From Sedimentitalea sp042687825 (GTDB lineage: Bacteria > Pseudomonadota > Alphaproteobacteria > Rhodobacterales > Rhodobacteraceae): a stretch of DNA of 64,000 nucleotides. Below are positions 35,031 through 44,435 of this stretch, in pieces. The stretch lies in NCBI RefSeq assembly GCF_042687825.1, contig NZ_JBHUQE010000010.1, positions 62,001 through 126,000 of the forward strand, written 5' to 3'. Each line of letters starts with the position of its first letter. Within the stretch, counting starts at the first letter, position 1. Under the pieces are notes generated by a model. It saw only the letters and a list, made by a program, of their open reading frames with translations, had not been told where the DNA came from and made no database searches. Made by a program: the position numbers and the translations under genes.

Positions 35031-35040
35031 CAGTGTCACC
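35026..35040. promoter_or_regulatory. 15-bp perfect palindrome at the end of the Crp/Fnr gene
   Basis: GGTGACAGTGTCACC is a perfect 7-1-7 palindrome that spans the regulator's stop codon and lies about 60 bases before the DUF2892 start. It is the right size for a Crp/Fnr-family operator and could allow the regulator to control the downstream gene. A weak terminator is the alternative. Confidence 0.4.
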
Positions 35041-35099
35041 GTCAGTGCCGCGATCACTGCGGTAGGGTCGCTGCAGTCAGATTTCAAAGGAGCAAAGAA

Positions 35100-35291
35100 A
35101 TGACACGGAATGAAGGAAAGATCGACCGCATCCTGCGCGTCATCGTCGGCCTAGCGCTGCTGTCCATCGTTTTTGTTGGCCCGCAGACGATGTGGGGCTT
35201 GATCGGGATCGTACCGCTTGCGACCGGTCTCATTGGGACCTGCCCGATCTATTCGATCTTCGGGATCAGGACCTGCTCAATCAAGGGCTGA
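35100..35291 (+). CDS. DUF2892 inner-membrane protein
   Basis: A 63-residue protein with two membrane helices. MTRNEGKIDRILRVIVGLAL and GTCPIYSIFGIRTC are the DUF2892 signature also found at the C-terminus of the rhodanese YgaP. The two cysteines (GTCP and RTC) are conserved. A strong AAGGAG lies before ATG 35100. Function unknown; sulfur or redox handling is suggested only by association. Confidence 0.88.
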   Translation: MTRNEGKIDRILRVIVGLALLSIVFVGPQTMWGLIGIVPLATGLIGTCPIYSIFGIRTCSIKG

Positions 35292-35634
35292 ATGATCCGG
35301 CGTCATGCCGCCCGTCGGCTTGGCGCCGCATCGACGGTGTTCTGCACGCGGCCCAGGCCGCCACGCCTTTGTGACACATTTACGGCGTGGCAAAGGGACG
35401 GCCGCGGTGTTCCCACACAGATGCTGTGGCATTTTGACAGGCACGAACGGCCGATCCGGGAAAACGGCGCTGCGGCGTGACTTGGCCAGAAGAACGCCGC
35501 TTTTTGCGCCGAACGCCGATGTTTCGCAGACCCGGGGTGCCTGACTGACAAATAAGTGCCGCGCTGTGGCGGTGTCGGAGGGGTGTACAGGGGGTCTAGG
35601 GGTGTCACCCCCTGCTATTTCTCTGCATGCGGTC
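35292..35634. other. 343-base gap between convergent DUF2892 and sulP genes
   Basis: No convincing gene on either strand. The right end contains a hairpin-forming inverted repeat (listed separately) next to the sulP stop. Confidence 0.5.
35588..35614. terminator. hairpin between convergent genes
   Basis: CAGGGGGT (35588-35595) pairs perfectly with ACCCCCTG (35607-35614) around an 11-base loop, 20 bases beyond the sulP stop. No strong T-run follows; CTATTTCT on the plus side is the closest. Confidence 0.45.
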
Positions 35635-37269
35635 TCAGTGCCCGCCAAGGATACCGGTGCGCACCGAGTAATCCACCGCCAGTTCGTAATCCGGGTCGTC
35701 GTCACTGTCGACCATCAGGTGTCCCGCCTTGGTCAGCAGCCGGTGACAGTCGCGGCTGAGGTGGCGCAGCTTGATGTTCTTGCCGGCGGCTTCGTATTTG
35801 CCGGCAATCGCCTCGATGGCCTGCAGCGCCGACTGGTCCACCACCCGGCTTTCGGCGAAATCGATGATCACGCTGTCCGGGTCGTTGGCCACGTCGAAGA
35901 GTTCGACGAAACCATCGGAAGACCCGAAAAAGAGCGGACCCTGGATTTCGTACACCTTGGCGCCCTTTTCGGTGGCCGATTCCCGTGTGACCGCGTGAAT
36001 GCGCCGGGCGTTGTTCCAGGCATAGGCCAGGGCCGAGACGATCACGCCGACGACGACGGCGACGGCCAGATCCTCCATCACCGTGACCACGGTGACCAGC
36101 AGGATGACAAAGGCGTCGGTCAGCGGCACCTTGCGCAGGATAGTCAGACTGTTCCACGCAAAGGTACCGATCACCACCATGAACATCACCCCGACCAGTG
36201 CGGCCAGCGGGATCAGTTCGATCACCGGGGCGGCGAACAGGATGAAGATCAGAAGGAACAGCGCCGCGGCGATCCCCGCCACCCGGGTGCGGCCGCCGGA
36301 TTTGACGTTGATCATCGATTGCCCGATCATCGCGCACCCGCCCATGCCGCCAAAGAACCCGGTCACGGTGTTGGACAGGCCCTGGGCGATGCATTCCTGG
36401 CTGGCACCGCCGCGTCTGCCGGTGATTTCACCGACCAGGTTCAGGGTCAGCAGGCTTTCGATCAGCCCGATCGCGGCCAGGATCACCGCATATGGCAGGA
36501 TGATCTCAAAGGTTTCCCAGGTCAGCGGCACCATCGGGATATGCAGGCTGGGCAGCCCGCCCTGGATCGAGGCCAGATCGCCGACGCGCGGCACGTCCAA
36601 CCCCACCGCGATCACCAGTGCCGCGACGATGCCGATCCCCGCCAGCGGTGCCGGGACAAGACGGGTGATCCGCGGCATCACCCAGATGATCGCCATGGTC
36701 AGCGCCACCAGGCTGAGCATCAGATACAGCTGCGACCCGCTCAGCCATTCGCCGCCCGACATGCCATGGCCGGTGTTCTCCATGCTGCCGGGCACCTTGA
36801 ACTGGCCAAGCTGGGCCAGAAAGATCACGATCGCCAGCCCGTTGACAAAGCCCAGCATCACCGGATGTGGTACCAGCCGGATGAACTTTCCCCATTGCAT
36901 GATGCCGGCGAATATCTGCAACAGTCCCATCAGCACGACGGTGGCGAACAGATATTCCACCCCGTGCTGCGCCACCAGCGCCACCATCACAACCGCCAGC
37001 GCGCCGGTGGCCCCCGAGATCATGCCGGGCCGCCCACCGATCAGTGCAGTGATCAGGCCGACGAGGAAGGCAGCGTAAAGCCCGACCAGCGGATGCACCC
37101 CGGCGACAAAGGCAAAGGCCACCGCCTCGGGCACCAGCGCCAGCGCCACCGTCAGTCCGGCCAGCAACTCGATCCGCAGGCGCGACGGGGTCAGCCCGTC
37201 ATCGGGCATCCAGCGCAGGTCGGGCATCGCAAGTCGTTTGGCGAAGGACGCCAGAAGAGCACGGGGCAT
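35635..37269 (-). CDS. SulP family anion transporter with STAS domain
   Basis: A 544-residue SLC26/SulP transporter. The membrane domain opens with LLAGLTVALALVPEAVAFAFVAGVHPLVGLYAAF, includes ISGATGALAVVMVALV and GFFGGMGGCAMIGQSMINVKSGGRTR, and is followed by a C-terminal STAS domain (about residues 430-540, VIIDFAESRVVDQSALQAIE). Substrates in the family include sulfate, bicarbonate and dicarboxylates; I cannot tell which. Divergent from mtnP with 202 bases between. Confidence 0.9.
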   Translation of the reverse strand: MPRALLASFAKRLAMPDLRWMPDDGLTPSRLRIELLAGLTVALALVPEAVAFAFVAGVHPLVGLYAAFLVGLITALIGGRPGMISGATGALAVVMVALVAQHGVEYLFATVVLMGLLQIFAGIMQWGKFIRLVPHPVMLGFVNGLAIVIFLAQLGQFKVPGSMENTGHGMSGGEWLSGSQLYLMLSLVALTMAIIWVMPRITRLVPAPLAGIGIVAALVIAVGLDVPRVGDLASIQGGLPSLHIPMVPLTWETFEIILPYAVILAAIGLIESLLTLNLVGEITGRRGGASQECIAQGLSNTVTGFFGGMGGCAMIGQSMINVKSGGRTRVAGIAAALFLLIFILFAAPVIELIPLAALVGVMFMVVIGTFAWNSLTILRKVPLTDAFVILLVTVVTVMEDLAVAVVVGVIVSALAYAWNNARRIHAVTRESATEKGAKVYEIQGPLFFGSSDGFVELFDVANDPDSVIIDFAESRVVDQSALQAIEAIAGKYEAAGKNIKLRHLSRDCHRLLTKAGHLMVDSDDDPDYELAVDYSVRTGILGGH

Positions 37270-37471
37270 GGGAAGTTCCTGTCGTTTACGGGCTGTTCGC
37301 GCAGCAAAGGGGAGCGTGATACCCGGAATTTCCCGAAAAAGCCATGCGGCCTATCGAAAATCCGCCATGCACTGAGATCATGGCACCTGCGCGCCCGACG
37401 CCGCGGGTCTAAGCGGTTGATTTCCCCGCGCCCGCCCGCCAACTTGCGCGGGCAGCAACACAGGAATTGCC

Positions 37472-38347
<876 letters not shown>

Positions 38348-38408
38348 GATTGCACGGCCTGAATGTCACCCGGGTCTGCAGGCGCTGTTGCTTGGGCAAT
38401 GATCGGCC

Positions 38409-38642
38409 GTGCCGCGGCGGCAGACTCGGACCTTGTATGTGGCGCATATCGTGCCGGGCATGGGGGCAATGCGGGCCCTGGGCTGGATGAATGGCGCGCT
38501 GTCTTCGCCGCAGGTGTTCTGGGGCAGTCTTGCTTTTTTTTGCGGTCTGGCGGCGCTGTATGCCCGCATCTGGGGCCTGATCACCAAACGCGGCCCCTTC
38601 GAAACCCTGAGGCGCGCGGTGACCGAACCCACGCCCCGATGA
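38409..38642 (+). CDS. small hypothetical membrane protein
   Basis: A protein of up to 77 residues with a single hydrophobic segment (VFWGSLAFFCGLAALYARIWG) and a basic C-terminal tail ending ETLRRAVTEPTPR. The start is uncertain: GTG 38409 or, more likely, ATG 38460 giving 60 residues. It lies between mtnP and the LysE gene, 13 bases before the latter, so it is probably part of the transcript. I recognise no family. Confidence 0.5.
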   Translation: MPRRQTRTLYVAHIVPGMGAMRALGWMNGALSSPQVFWGSLAFFCGLAALYARIWGLITKRGPFETLRRAVTEPTPR

Positions 38643-38655
38643 AAGAACCGATCCG

Positions 38656-39285
38656 ATGCCATTTGATCTCTGGATAACCTTTGTCGCCGCCTCGACCGCG
38701 CTGCTGCTGATCCCCGGCCCGACCGTGCTGTTGGTGCTCAGCTATGCCCTGTCCCAGGGCCGCGGTGTCGCGGTGGCCTCGGCGGGCGGGGTGGCGCTGG
38801 GGGATCTGATTGCGATGACCGCGTCGCTGGCCGGGCTGGGGGCCGTGGTGGCGGCCTCGGCCAGCCTGTTTACCCTGCTCAAATGGGCCGGGGCGGCCTA
38901 TTTGATCTGGCTGGGACTGAAACTGCTGCGCAGCGCACCCGGCGCCAGGCCGATTCCGACAGCGACGCGGGGCACCGTAACCGCGCGCGGCGTGTTTGCC
39001 CATGCCGCGGGGGTGACCGCGCTGAACCCGAAATCCATCGCCTTTTTCATCGCCTTCGTACCGCAATTTCTGCGCCCCGAGACCGCGTTGGCACCGCAAT
39101 TCGCCATTCTGATCGCCACATTCGTCACGCTGGCCTGGCTGAATGCGCTGGCCTATGCGCTGCTGGCCGACCGGCTGCGCCGCTCTATCGCCCGGCCCGG
39201 CGTGACAACCTGTCTGACCCGTGCCGGCGGTCTGGCACTGATCGTCATGGGGCTGGCCACCGCCCTGCTGCGGCGACCGGCCTGA
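38656..39285 (+). CDS. LysE/RhtB family amino-acid exporter
   Basis: A 209-residue inner-membrane transporter with six helices. The LysE/RhtB signature is clear: TALLLIPGPTVLLVLSYALSQG, LKWAGAAYLIWLGLKLL and the LNPKSIAFFIAFVPQF block. Such proteins export amino acids such as homoserine, threonine or lysine; the substrate is unknown. Confidence 0.9.
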   Translation: MPFDLWITFVAASTALLLIPGPTVLLVLSYALSQGRGVAVASAGGVALGDLIAMTASLAGLGAVVAASASLFTLLKWAGAAYLIWLGLKLLRSAPGARPIPTATRGTVTARGVFAHAAGVTALNPKSIAFFIAFVPQFLRPETALAPQFAILIATFVTLAWLNALAYALLADRLRRSIARPGVTTCLTRAGGLALIVMGLATALLRRPA

Positions 39286-39356
39286 CCGCCGCCCTCTTGC
39301 GAAACACGGGGCGATCGGCGACACCGCCCTGACCCGGAAAATTTCGAGAGACCGCC

Positions 39357-39896
39357 ATGCCCAAAAAGACCACCGTTCAGGATTATATCCGCACCATCGT
39401 CGATTTCCCCCACGAAGGGATCATGTTCCGCGACGTGACGACTCTGTTTGCCGATCCGCGCGGGTTTCGCATGGCGATCGACCAGATGCTGCACCCCTAT
39501 GCCGGGATGCGGATCGACAAGGTAGTGGGACTGGAGGCACGCGGGTTCATCCTGGGCGGGGCCATCGCGCACCAATTGTCGGTGGGATTCGTGCCGATCC
39601 GCAAAAAGGGCAAGCTGCCCGGCACCGTTATTTCCGAAGACTATACGCTGGAATATGGCGAAGCCATCGTCGAGATCCATGATGACGCGATCCTGCCCGG
39701 CGAAAAGATCCTGGTGGTCGACGATCTGCTGGCCACCGGCGGCACCGCCGCCGCCGGCATCCGGCTGGTGGAACGGCTGGGCGGCGAAATCGTGTCCTGC
39801 GCCTTTGTCATCGACCTGCCGGATCTGGGCGGTCGCAAGGTGCTGGAAGACCTGGGCATGGATGTGCACGCGCTGTGCGCGTTCGAGGGTGAATAG
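39357..39896 (+). CDS. apt: adenine phosphoribosyltransferase
   Basis: Apt joins adenine to PRPP to make AMP. The 179-residue enzyme has DYIRTIVDFPHEGIMFRDVT at the N-terminus, GLEARGFILGGAIAHQL, and the PRPP-binding loop VVDDLLATGGTAAAG. Together with mtnP it forms a salvage route from methylthioadenosine to AMP. It lies 71 bases after the LysE gene. Confidence 0.97.
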   Translation: MPKKTTVQDYIRTIVDFPHEGIMFRDVTTLFADPRGFRMAIDQMLHPYAGMRIDKVVGLEARGFILGGAIAHQLSVGFVPIRKKGKLPGTVISEDYTLEYGEAIVEIHDDAILPGEKILVVDDLLATGGTAAAGIRLVERLGGEIVSCAFVIDLPDLGGRKVLEDLGMDVHALCAFEGE

Positions 39897-40087
39897 CGAA
39901 CCCTGCCCCCGCATGTCCCTGATCGGCGTGACGGTTTTCCGGATCTGCGGCTCTGTTCTTCGGGCCTCGGCCAGAGAACCGGGACCGGGATCGGCCTGAT
40001 GTGAAACTCGGCACTTAACGACCGTTGCGATGCCTGGGTCGCCACATCGGCCGCGCCTGAACGGAATACGCGCGCGGTCGCGGACCC

Positions 40088-41497
40088 TCAGTCCTGCCGG
40101 CGCAGCACCGCGCCGGGATTCATGATGCCCTGTGGGTCCAGCGCGGATTTGATGGCGCGCATGGCGGCCAGTTTTACCGGATCGCCATAGCGCTCCAGAT
40201 CGCCGACCTTGAGCCGGCCAATGCCGTGTTCGGCGCTGAACGAGCCGCCCAGCGCCACCACCAGATCATGCACCGTGCGCTGGATCGCGTCGCGCTGGTG
40301 ATCGTGTTCCGACCGGTCATGCCCCCGCAGGGGAAACACGTTATAGTGCAGGTTGCCATCGCCCAGATGGCCGAAACAATTGATCCGAAAGGCCCCGATC
40401 CCGGCGATTGCCTTGCTGCCACGGGCGATGAATTCGGGCAGCGCCCCCAGCGGCAGCGAAATGTCGTGGCTGGACACCGATCCGATCCGGCGGTTCGCCT
40501 CGGGAATGCGTTCGCGCACGGCCCACAGCGCATCCCGCTGGGCTGCGGATTGCGCGATCACGCCGTCGCTGGCCTGCCCGTCGTTCAGCGCTGCGGCAAA
40601 CAGGTCGGCCAGCGCCTGGGCCGGGTCCAGACCTGCCGCCACGCCGACCTCGATCAGCACGCACCATTCCGGTGGCCGGGCAAAGGGCTGGCGCAGATCC
40701 GGCTGGGTTTCGGACAGAAACAGCATGCCCTGCCGATGCATCAGTTCAAAGGCGGTGACCGCCTCTCCCAGTTGCGCACGCGCCAGCGACAGCAGCCGCA
40801 AAGCCGCCACCGGGTCGGGCACGACGATCATCGCGGTGCCCTCGCCCGCCGGAACAGGCGCCAGTTTCAGCGCCGCAGCCGTGATGATTCCCAGCGTACC
40901 CTCGGCCCCGATCAAGAGGTTGCGCAAATCATAACCGGTATTGTCTTTGCGCAGCCGGGTCAGCCCGTTCCAGATACGCCCGTCCGGCAGAACCGCCTCG
41001 ATCCCCAGGCACAGATCGCGCATGGTGCCATAGCGCAGAACGTTGACGCCGCCGGCATTGGTGGCCAGGTTGCCGCCGATCCGGGCCGAGCCTTCCGAAG
41101 CCAGCGACAGCGGAAACTGCCGCCCGGCCGCCTGCGCCGCCTGGCGCACATCCGCCAGCGTCGCACCGGCCTCGGCTACCAGCACGTTCTCGTCCGGATA
41201 TACCGCGCGGATCGCCGCCATGCGCTCCAGCGATACCACAAGCGGCGGAGGACCGTCCGGAGCAATCTGTCCGCCGACCAGACCGGTCCCGCCCCCGTAG
41301 GGCACCACACCGACCCGGGCCGCATTGGCCGCCGACAGCAGCGCCGAAACCTCGGAGACGTCGCGCGGCAGCGCCAGAAGCCCGGCCTGACCGACATAGC
41401 GGCCGCGCGGTTCCTGCAGATAGCCGGGCTGGACCGGACGCAGAATCCCCTCCGGCAGGCGCGCGGCAAAGACATCGTCGGCAGGATTGAGTGTCAT
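40088..41497 (-). CDS. FAD-linked D-2-hydroxyacid dehydrogenase (GlcD/LDHD/D2HGDH type)
   Basis: A 469-residue flavoprotein of the VAO family. The FAD domain shows VVPYGGGTGLVGGQ, ASEGSARIGGNLATNAGGVNVLRYG, and LIGAEGTLGIIT. The C-terminal part has FGHLGDGNLHYN (a metal-binding His pair in D-lactate/D-2-hydroxyglutarate dehydrogenases) and AEHGIGRLK. It oxidises a D-2-hydroxyacid, most likely D-lactate, D-2-hydroxyglutarate or glycolate. The frame stays open 142 codons upstream, but homology begins at ATG 41497. Confidence 0.92.
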   Translation of the reverse strand: MTLNPADDVFAARLPEGILRPVQPGYLQEPRGRYVGQAGLLALPRDVSEVSALLSAANAARVGVVPYGGGTGLVGGQIAPDGPPPLVVSLERMAAIRAVYPDENVLVAEAGATLADVRQAAQAAGRQFPLSLASEGSARIGGNLATNAGGVNVLRYGTMRDLCLGIEAVLPDGRIWNGLTRLRKDNTGYDLRNLLIGAEGTLGIITAAALKLAPVPAGEGTAMIVVPDPVAALRLLSLARAQLGEAVTAFELMHRQGMLFLSETQPDLRQPFARPPEWCVLIEVGVAAGLDPAQALADLFAAALNDGQASDGVIAQSAAQRDALWAVRERIPEANRRIGSVSSHDISLPLGALPEFIARGSKAIAGIGAFRINCFGHLGDGNLHYNVFPLRGHDRSEHDHQRDAIQRTVHDLVVALGGSFSAEHGIGRLKVGDLERYGDPVKLAAMRAIKSALDPQGIMNPGAVLRRQD

Positions 41498-41589
41498 GGT
41501 TGTGATAATTCCCGGATCACTGATCGCTGGTCCATTTCCGTCCCGAGTCCGGGCCAAGTCTGGCCCCTGTGCGGCACGCGTAGCCCGCC

Positions 41590-42420
41590 TCACTCCTGTT
41601 CTGTCAGATATTGCGGGCGCAGCACAACCACCGTCGGGCGGCGCGGCAGATCGCGCAGCGAGAGGATGATGGCCGAGGTCCCCGGGCGCTGAATGATGAA
41701 TTCGCCGCCCATGCCCGCCAGAAACCGCTCGAGCGCAGGATCGCTGAACCAGTGCATCGGGATCACCACGCTGGATTTCAGGCGTTTGAGCACCGCGATC
41801 ATCACCGGCAGCGGCAGGGTCACACCGCCATCCACGGGCGCCATCACCACATCCAGCCGCCCCAGAGCCGCGAATTGCGCCTCGCTGGGCATATGGTGCA
41901 GATGCCCCAGATGACCGATGCATAGTCCGGCAACCTCAAAGACAAAGATCGAGTTGCCGTTGGCCTCTATGCGACCGGCCTGCGCGCGGATATCGGTGGA
42001 CACGTTGCGCACCAGCATCTCGCCCAGATCCAGATGATGCGCGATCCCCTGACCATATAGCCCCCAACCGGGCAGGACATGGGCGATGGCCGGATCGGGA
42101 AAGGCGGTCCAATGGGTGCCATGCGCATGGTTCATGGTGACTACATCGGGGATCAGATTTGCCGATCCGATAAAGCCGGTGAAATCGGTCACCGCGTTCA
42201 GCCCGCCCGGCGTCTGCAACAGAAAACTGGCATGCGCGACATAGCGCAGCCGGACAGCCTGATCCGGCACCGGATCACGCCAGCCCGCACGGTGCAAATA
42301 GGCGATGCCGGGCGCCGCCTCGGCCACGGCGATGCAATGGCTGGGCCGCCGGTCCTGCGCCCAGACCGGGCCGACCAGCAGCGCCAGCCCCAGGCAAAGG
42401 AAAAGGCCGAACCGTGTCAT
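41590..42420 (-). CDS. secreted MBL-fold protein with altered metal motif
   Basis: A 276-residue protein with a signal peptide (FLCLGLALLVGPVWA-Q, cleavage near residue 21) and a metallo-beta-lactamase fold of the UlaG-like type. The usual H-x-H-x-D-H reads HAHGTH (TMNHAHGTHW), so the metal- and water-binding Asp is replaced by Thr. Other potential ligands remain: HLGHLHHMPSEAQ and VIPMHW. It is periplasmic, and either a hydrolase with changed chemistry or a binding protein. Confidence 0.8.
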   Translation of the reverse strand: MTRFGLFLCLGLALLVGPVWAQDRRPSHCIAVAEAAPGIAYLHRAGWRDPVPDQAVRLRYVAHASFLLQTPGGLNAVTDFTGFIGSANLIPDVVTMNHAHGTHWTAFPDPAIAHVLPGWGLYGQGIAHHLDLGEMLVRNVSTDIRAQAGRIEANGNSIFVFEVAGLCIGHLGHLHHMPSEAQFAALGRLDVVMAPVDGGVTLPLPVMIAVLKRLKSSVVIPMHWFSDPALERFLAGMGGEFIIQRPGTSAIILSLRDLPRRPTVVVLRPQYLTEQE

Positions 42421-42566
42421 GCATCAAAGGATAGGCCAAAGCGCGCAAAAGTCAGCCGCCTGTCGCCAATCCGGGAATGGAATGCGCCGGCAGGCGCGCA
42501 TTTGGATCAGACCCGCCAATTGGCAGGACGCATCCGCATCCCGGCATCGCTGCCGCCGAACCCGCT

Positions 42567-43151
42567 TCAGCCCGCGTCCGTGCGGCCGCGGCGGTCACTG
42601 CGCAGCGACGCGTACAGGACATGCGTGCGCCAGCGCCCGTTGATCTGCAGATAGGACTGCGCCACACCTTCGTATTTGAACCCCGAGCTTTCCAGCAAGC
42701 CCCGCGAAGCAGCGTTCTCCGGCAGACACGCCGCCTCGATCCGGCTGAGATCGAGCTGGGAAAAAGCGTGATGCACCACCGCGCCGATAGCCTCGCGCAT
42801 ATAGCCCTGCCGGGCATGGACCTGGCCGGTCCAATACCCCAGCGTTCCCGCCTGCGCCGGGCCGCGGCGGATATTGTCCAGCGTGATTGCGCCCAGAAGT
42901 TCCTGATTGGTACGCCGAAACAGGAACAGCGGAACCGCCGATCCGTTCGAGACCGACCGCTGCGCCCAGTAGACCCGGTTGGTAAAGGCCTTTCTGGTCA
43001 GATGATCGACGGCCCAGCTCGGCTCCCATGGGACCAGAAAGGTCTCGCTGGCCTGGCGCAGTTCGGCCCAGGGGCGAAAATCCGAGTGGATCGGTGGGCG
43101 CAGCGTCAGCCGTTCGGTTTCGATCCGCAGTTTGCGTTTGACCAGCATCAT
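42567..43151 (-). CDS. GNAT family acetyltransferase, RimJ/RimL-like
   Basis: A 194-residue acetyltransferase. It starts with LRIETERLTLRPP, has LGAITLDNIRRGPAQAGTLGYW and the family GYMREAIGAVVHHAFSQLDLSRIEAACLPEN. The RimJ/RimL group acetylates ribosomal-protein N-termini in E. coli, but paralogues act on other amines, so the substrate is open. It lies 21 bases downstream of the M16 peptidase gene. Confidence 0.9.
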   Translation of the reverse strand: MMLVKRKLRIETERLTLRPPIHSDFRPWAELRQASETFLVPWEPSWAVDHLTRKAFTNRVYWAQRSVSNGSAVPLFLFRRTNQELLGAITLDNIRRGPAQAGTLGYWTGQVHARQGYMREAIGAVVHHAFSQLDLSRIEAACLPENAASRGLLESSGFKYEGVAQSYLQINGRWRTHVLYASLRSDRRGRTDAG

Positions 43152-43172
43152 CGGGTGAAAATCAGACCGGCA

Positions 43173-44435
43173 TCAGGCGGCCCGCCTGTCTTGCAGCTGC
43201 GCCAGGGTTGGCGCCGATTCGATCGGACCGTACAGCGCCAGCGCCGCCGGCGCGGTGCCGGCGATGCCCTCGGCAAAGCCGCGCACATTCTCGATGGTCA
43301 CCGCGTCGATGCGCGCAATCGTGTCCTGCAAGGGCGGAACCGTGTCCCAGATCTGGACCAGCCGGGCCAGACGTTCAGCGCGGTTGGACGGGCTTTCCAG
43401 CCCCATCAGCATCCCTGCCTTCATCTGCGCCCGCGCCCGCGCTACCTCCTGCGGACTCATGTCGGTGGCCGCGCGCGCCAGTTCGTCAAAGGTGACCTCC
43501 GCCAGTTCCCCGATCTGCTCGGCGCTGGTGCCGGCATAGATCGTCGTGGTGCCGGTATCGGCATAGGCACCGGTCTGGGCAAAGATCGTGTAACACAGGC
43601 CGCGCGCCTCGCGGATTTCCTGGAACAGGCGGCTGGACATGCCCCCCCCAAGCGCGCTGGAATAGATCTGCGCGGTATAGATCGCATCGTCGCGGTAGCC
43701 GGGACTTTCAAAGGCCAGAGCGAAATGCGCCTGTTCCAGCGCCTTGGCATGCCGGGTCTCGCCGCCGGTGAACCGGGCCGCATCCGCAGCGCGCAGGGGT
43801 TTGGACTCCAGATGGCCGAACAGCGTTTCGGCCAGGCGCACCAGCGCATCGTGATCGACCGCGCCGGCGGCCGACAGGATCATCTGCCCGGGTCCGTAAT
43901 GCTCGCCGACAAAGGCGGCCAGATCGTCGCGCGAAAATGCCCGCACGCGTTCGCTGGGGCCCAGGATGGTGCGGCCCAGCGGCTGATCGCGATAGCTGCT
44001 TTCCTGCAGCCAGTCGAAAATCACGTCATCGGGGGTGTCATGCGCCTGGCCGATTTCCTGCAGGATCACCCCGCGCTCGATCTCGATTTCGGCCGGGTCG
44101 AATACCGGATTCAGCACGATATCGGCGATCACATCCAGCGCCAGCGGCACGTCATCCTGCAGGACACGGGCGTAATAGGCGGTCACCTCGCGGCTGGTAT
44201 AGGCGTTGATATAGCCGCCCACGTCCTCGATGGCCTCGGCAATCTGCAGCGCCGTGCGTTTGCGCGTGCCCTTGAACGCCATGTGCTCCAGAAAATGCGC
44301 GATGCCGTTCTGCTCGATCCGCTCGTGCCGCCCGCCGGCGGTGACCCAGATGCCGATGGCCGAAGATTGCAGCCCCGGCATATGCTCGCTAACGATGCGA
44401 AAGCCGTTGGCTAATGTGTGCTGCTGAACCGTCAC
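43173..44435 (-). CDS. M16 family zinc peptidase (processing-peptidase-like)
   Basis: A 420-residue single-unit insulinase-family protease. The inverted zinc motif HFLEH is at residues 47-51, with the third ligand Glu in EIEIERGVILQEIG about 75 residues on. GLCYTIFAQTGAYADTGTTTIYAG belongs to the second, inactive half. It resembles mitochondrial processing peptidase beta, as usual in alphaproteobacteria. It has no signal peptide. Its start overlaps the thrC stop by four bases, a thrC-M16 order common in this group. Confidence 0.94.
   Translation of the reverse strand: MTVQQHTLANGFRIVSEHMPGLQSSAIGIWVTAGGRHERIEQNGIAHFLEHMAFKGTRKRTALQIAEAIEDVGGYINAYTSREVTAYYARVLQDDVPLALDVIADIVLNPVFDPAEIEIERGVILQEIGQAHDTPDDVIFDWLQESSYRDQPLGRTILGPSERVRAFSRDDLAAFVGEHYGPGQMILSAAGAVDHDALVRLAETLFGHLESKPLRAADAARFTGGETRHAKALEQAHFALAFESPGYRDDAIYTAQIYSSALGGGMSSRLFQEIREARGLCYTIFAQTGAYADTGTTTIYAGTSAEQIGELAEVTFDELARAATDMSPQEVARARAQMKAGMLMGLESPSNRAERLARLVQIWDTVPPLQDTIARIDAVTIENVRGFAEGIAGTAPAALALYGPIESAPTLAQLQDRRAA

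Noticed and set aside
41498..41923. In-frame open extension of the FAD dehydrogenase (142 codons upstream)
   Set aside because: It overlaps the MBL-fold gene, has no family similarity, and the dehydrogenase N-terminus starts at 41497.
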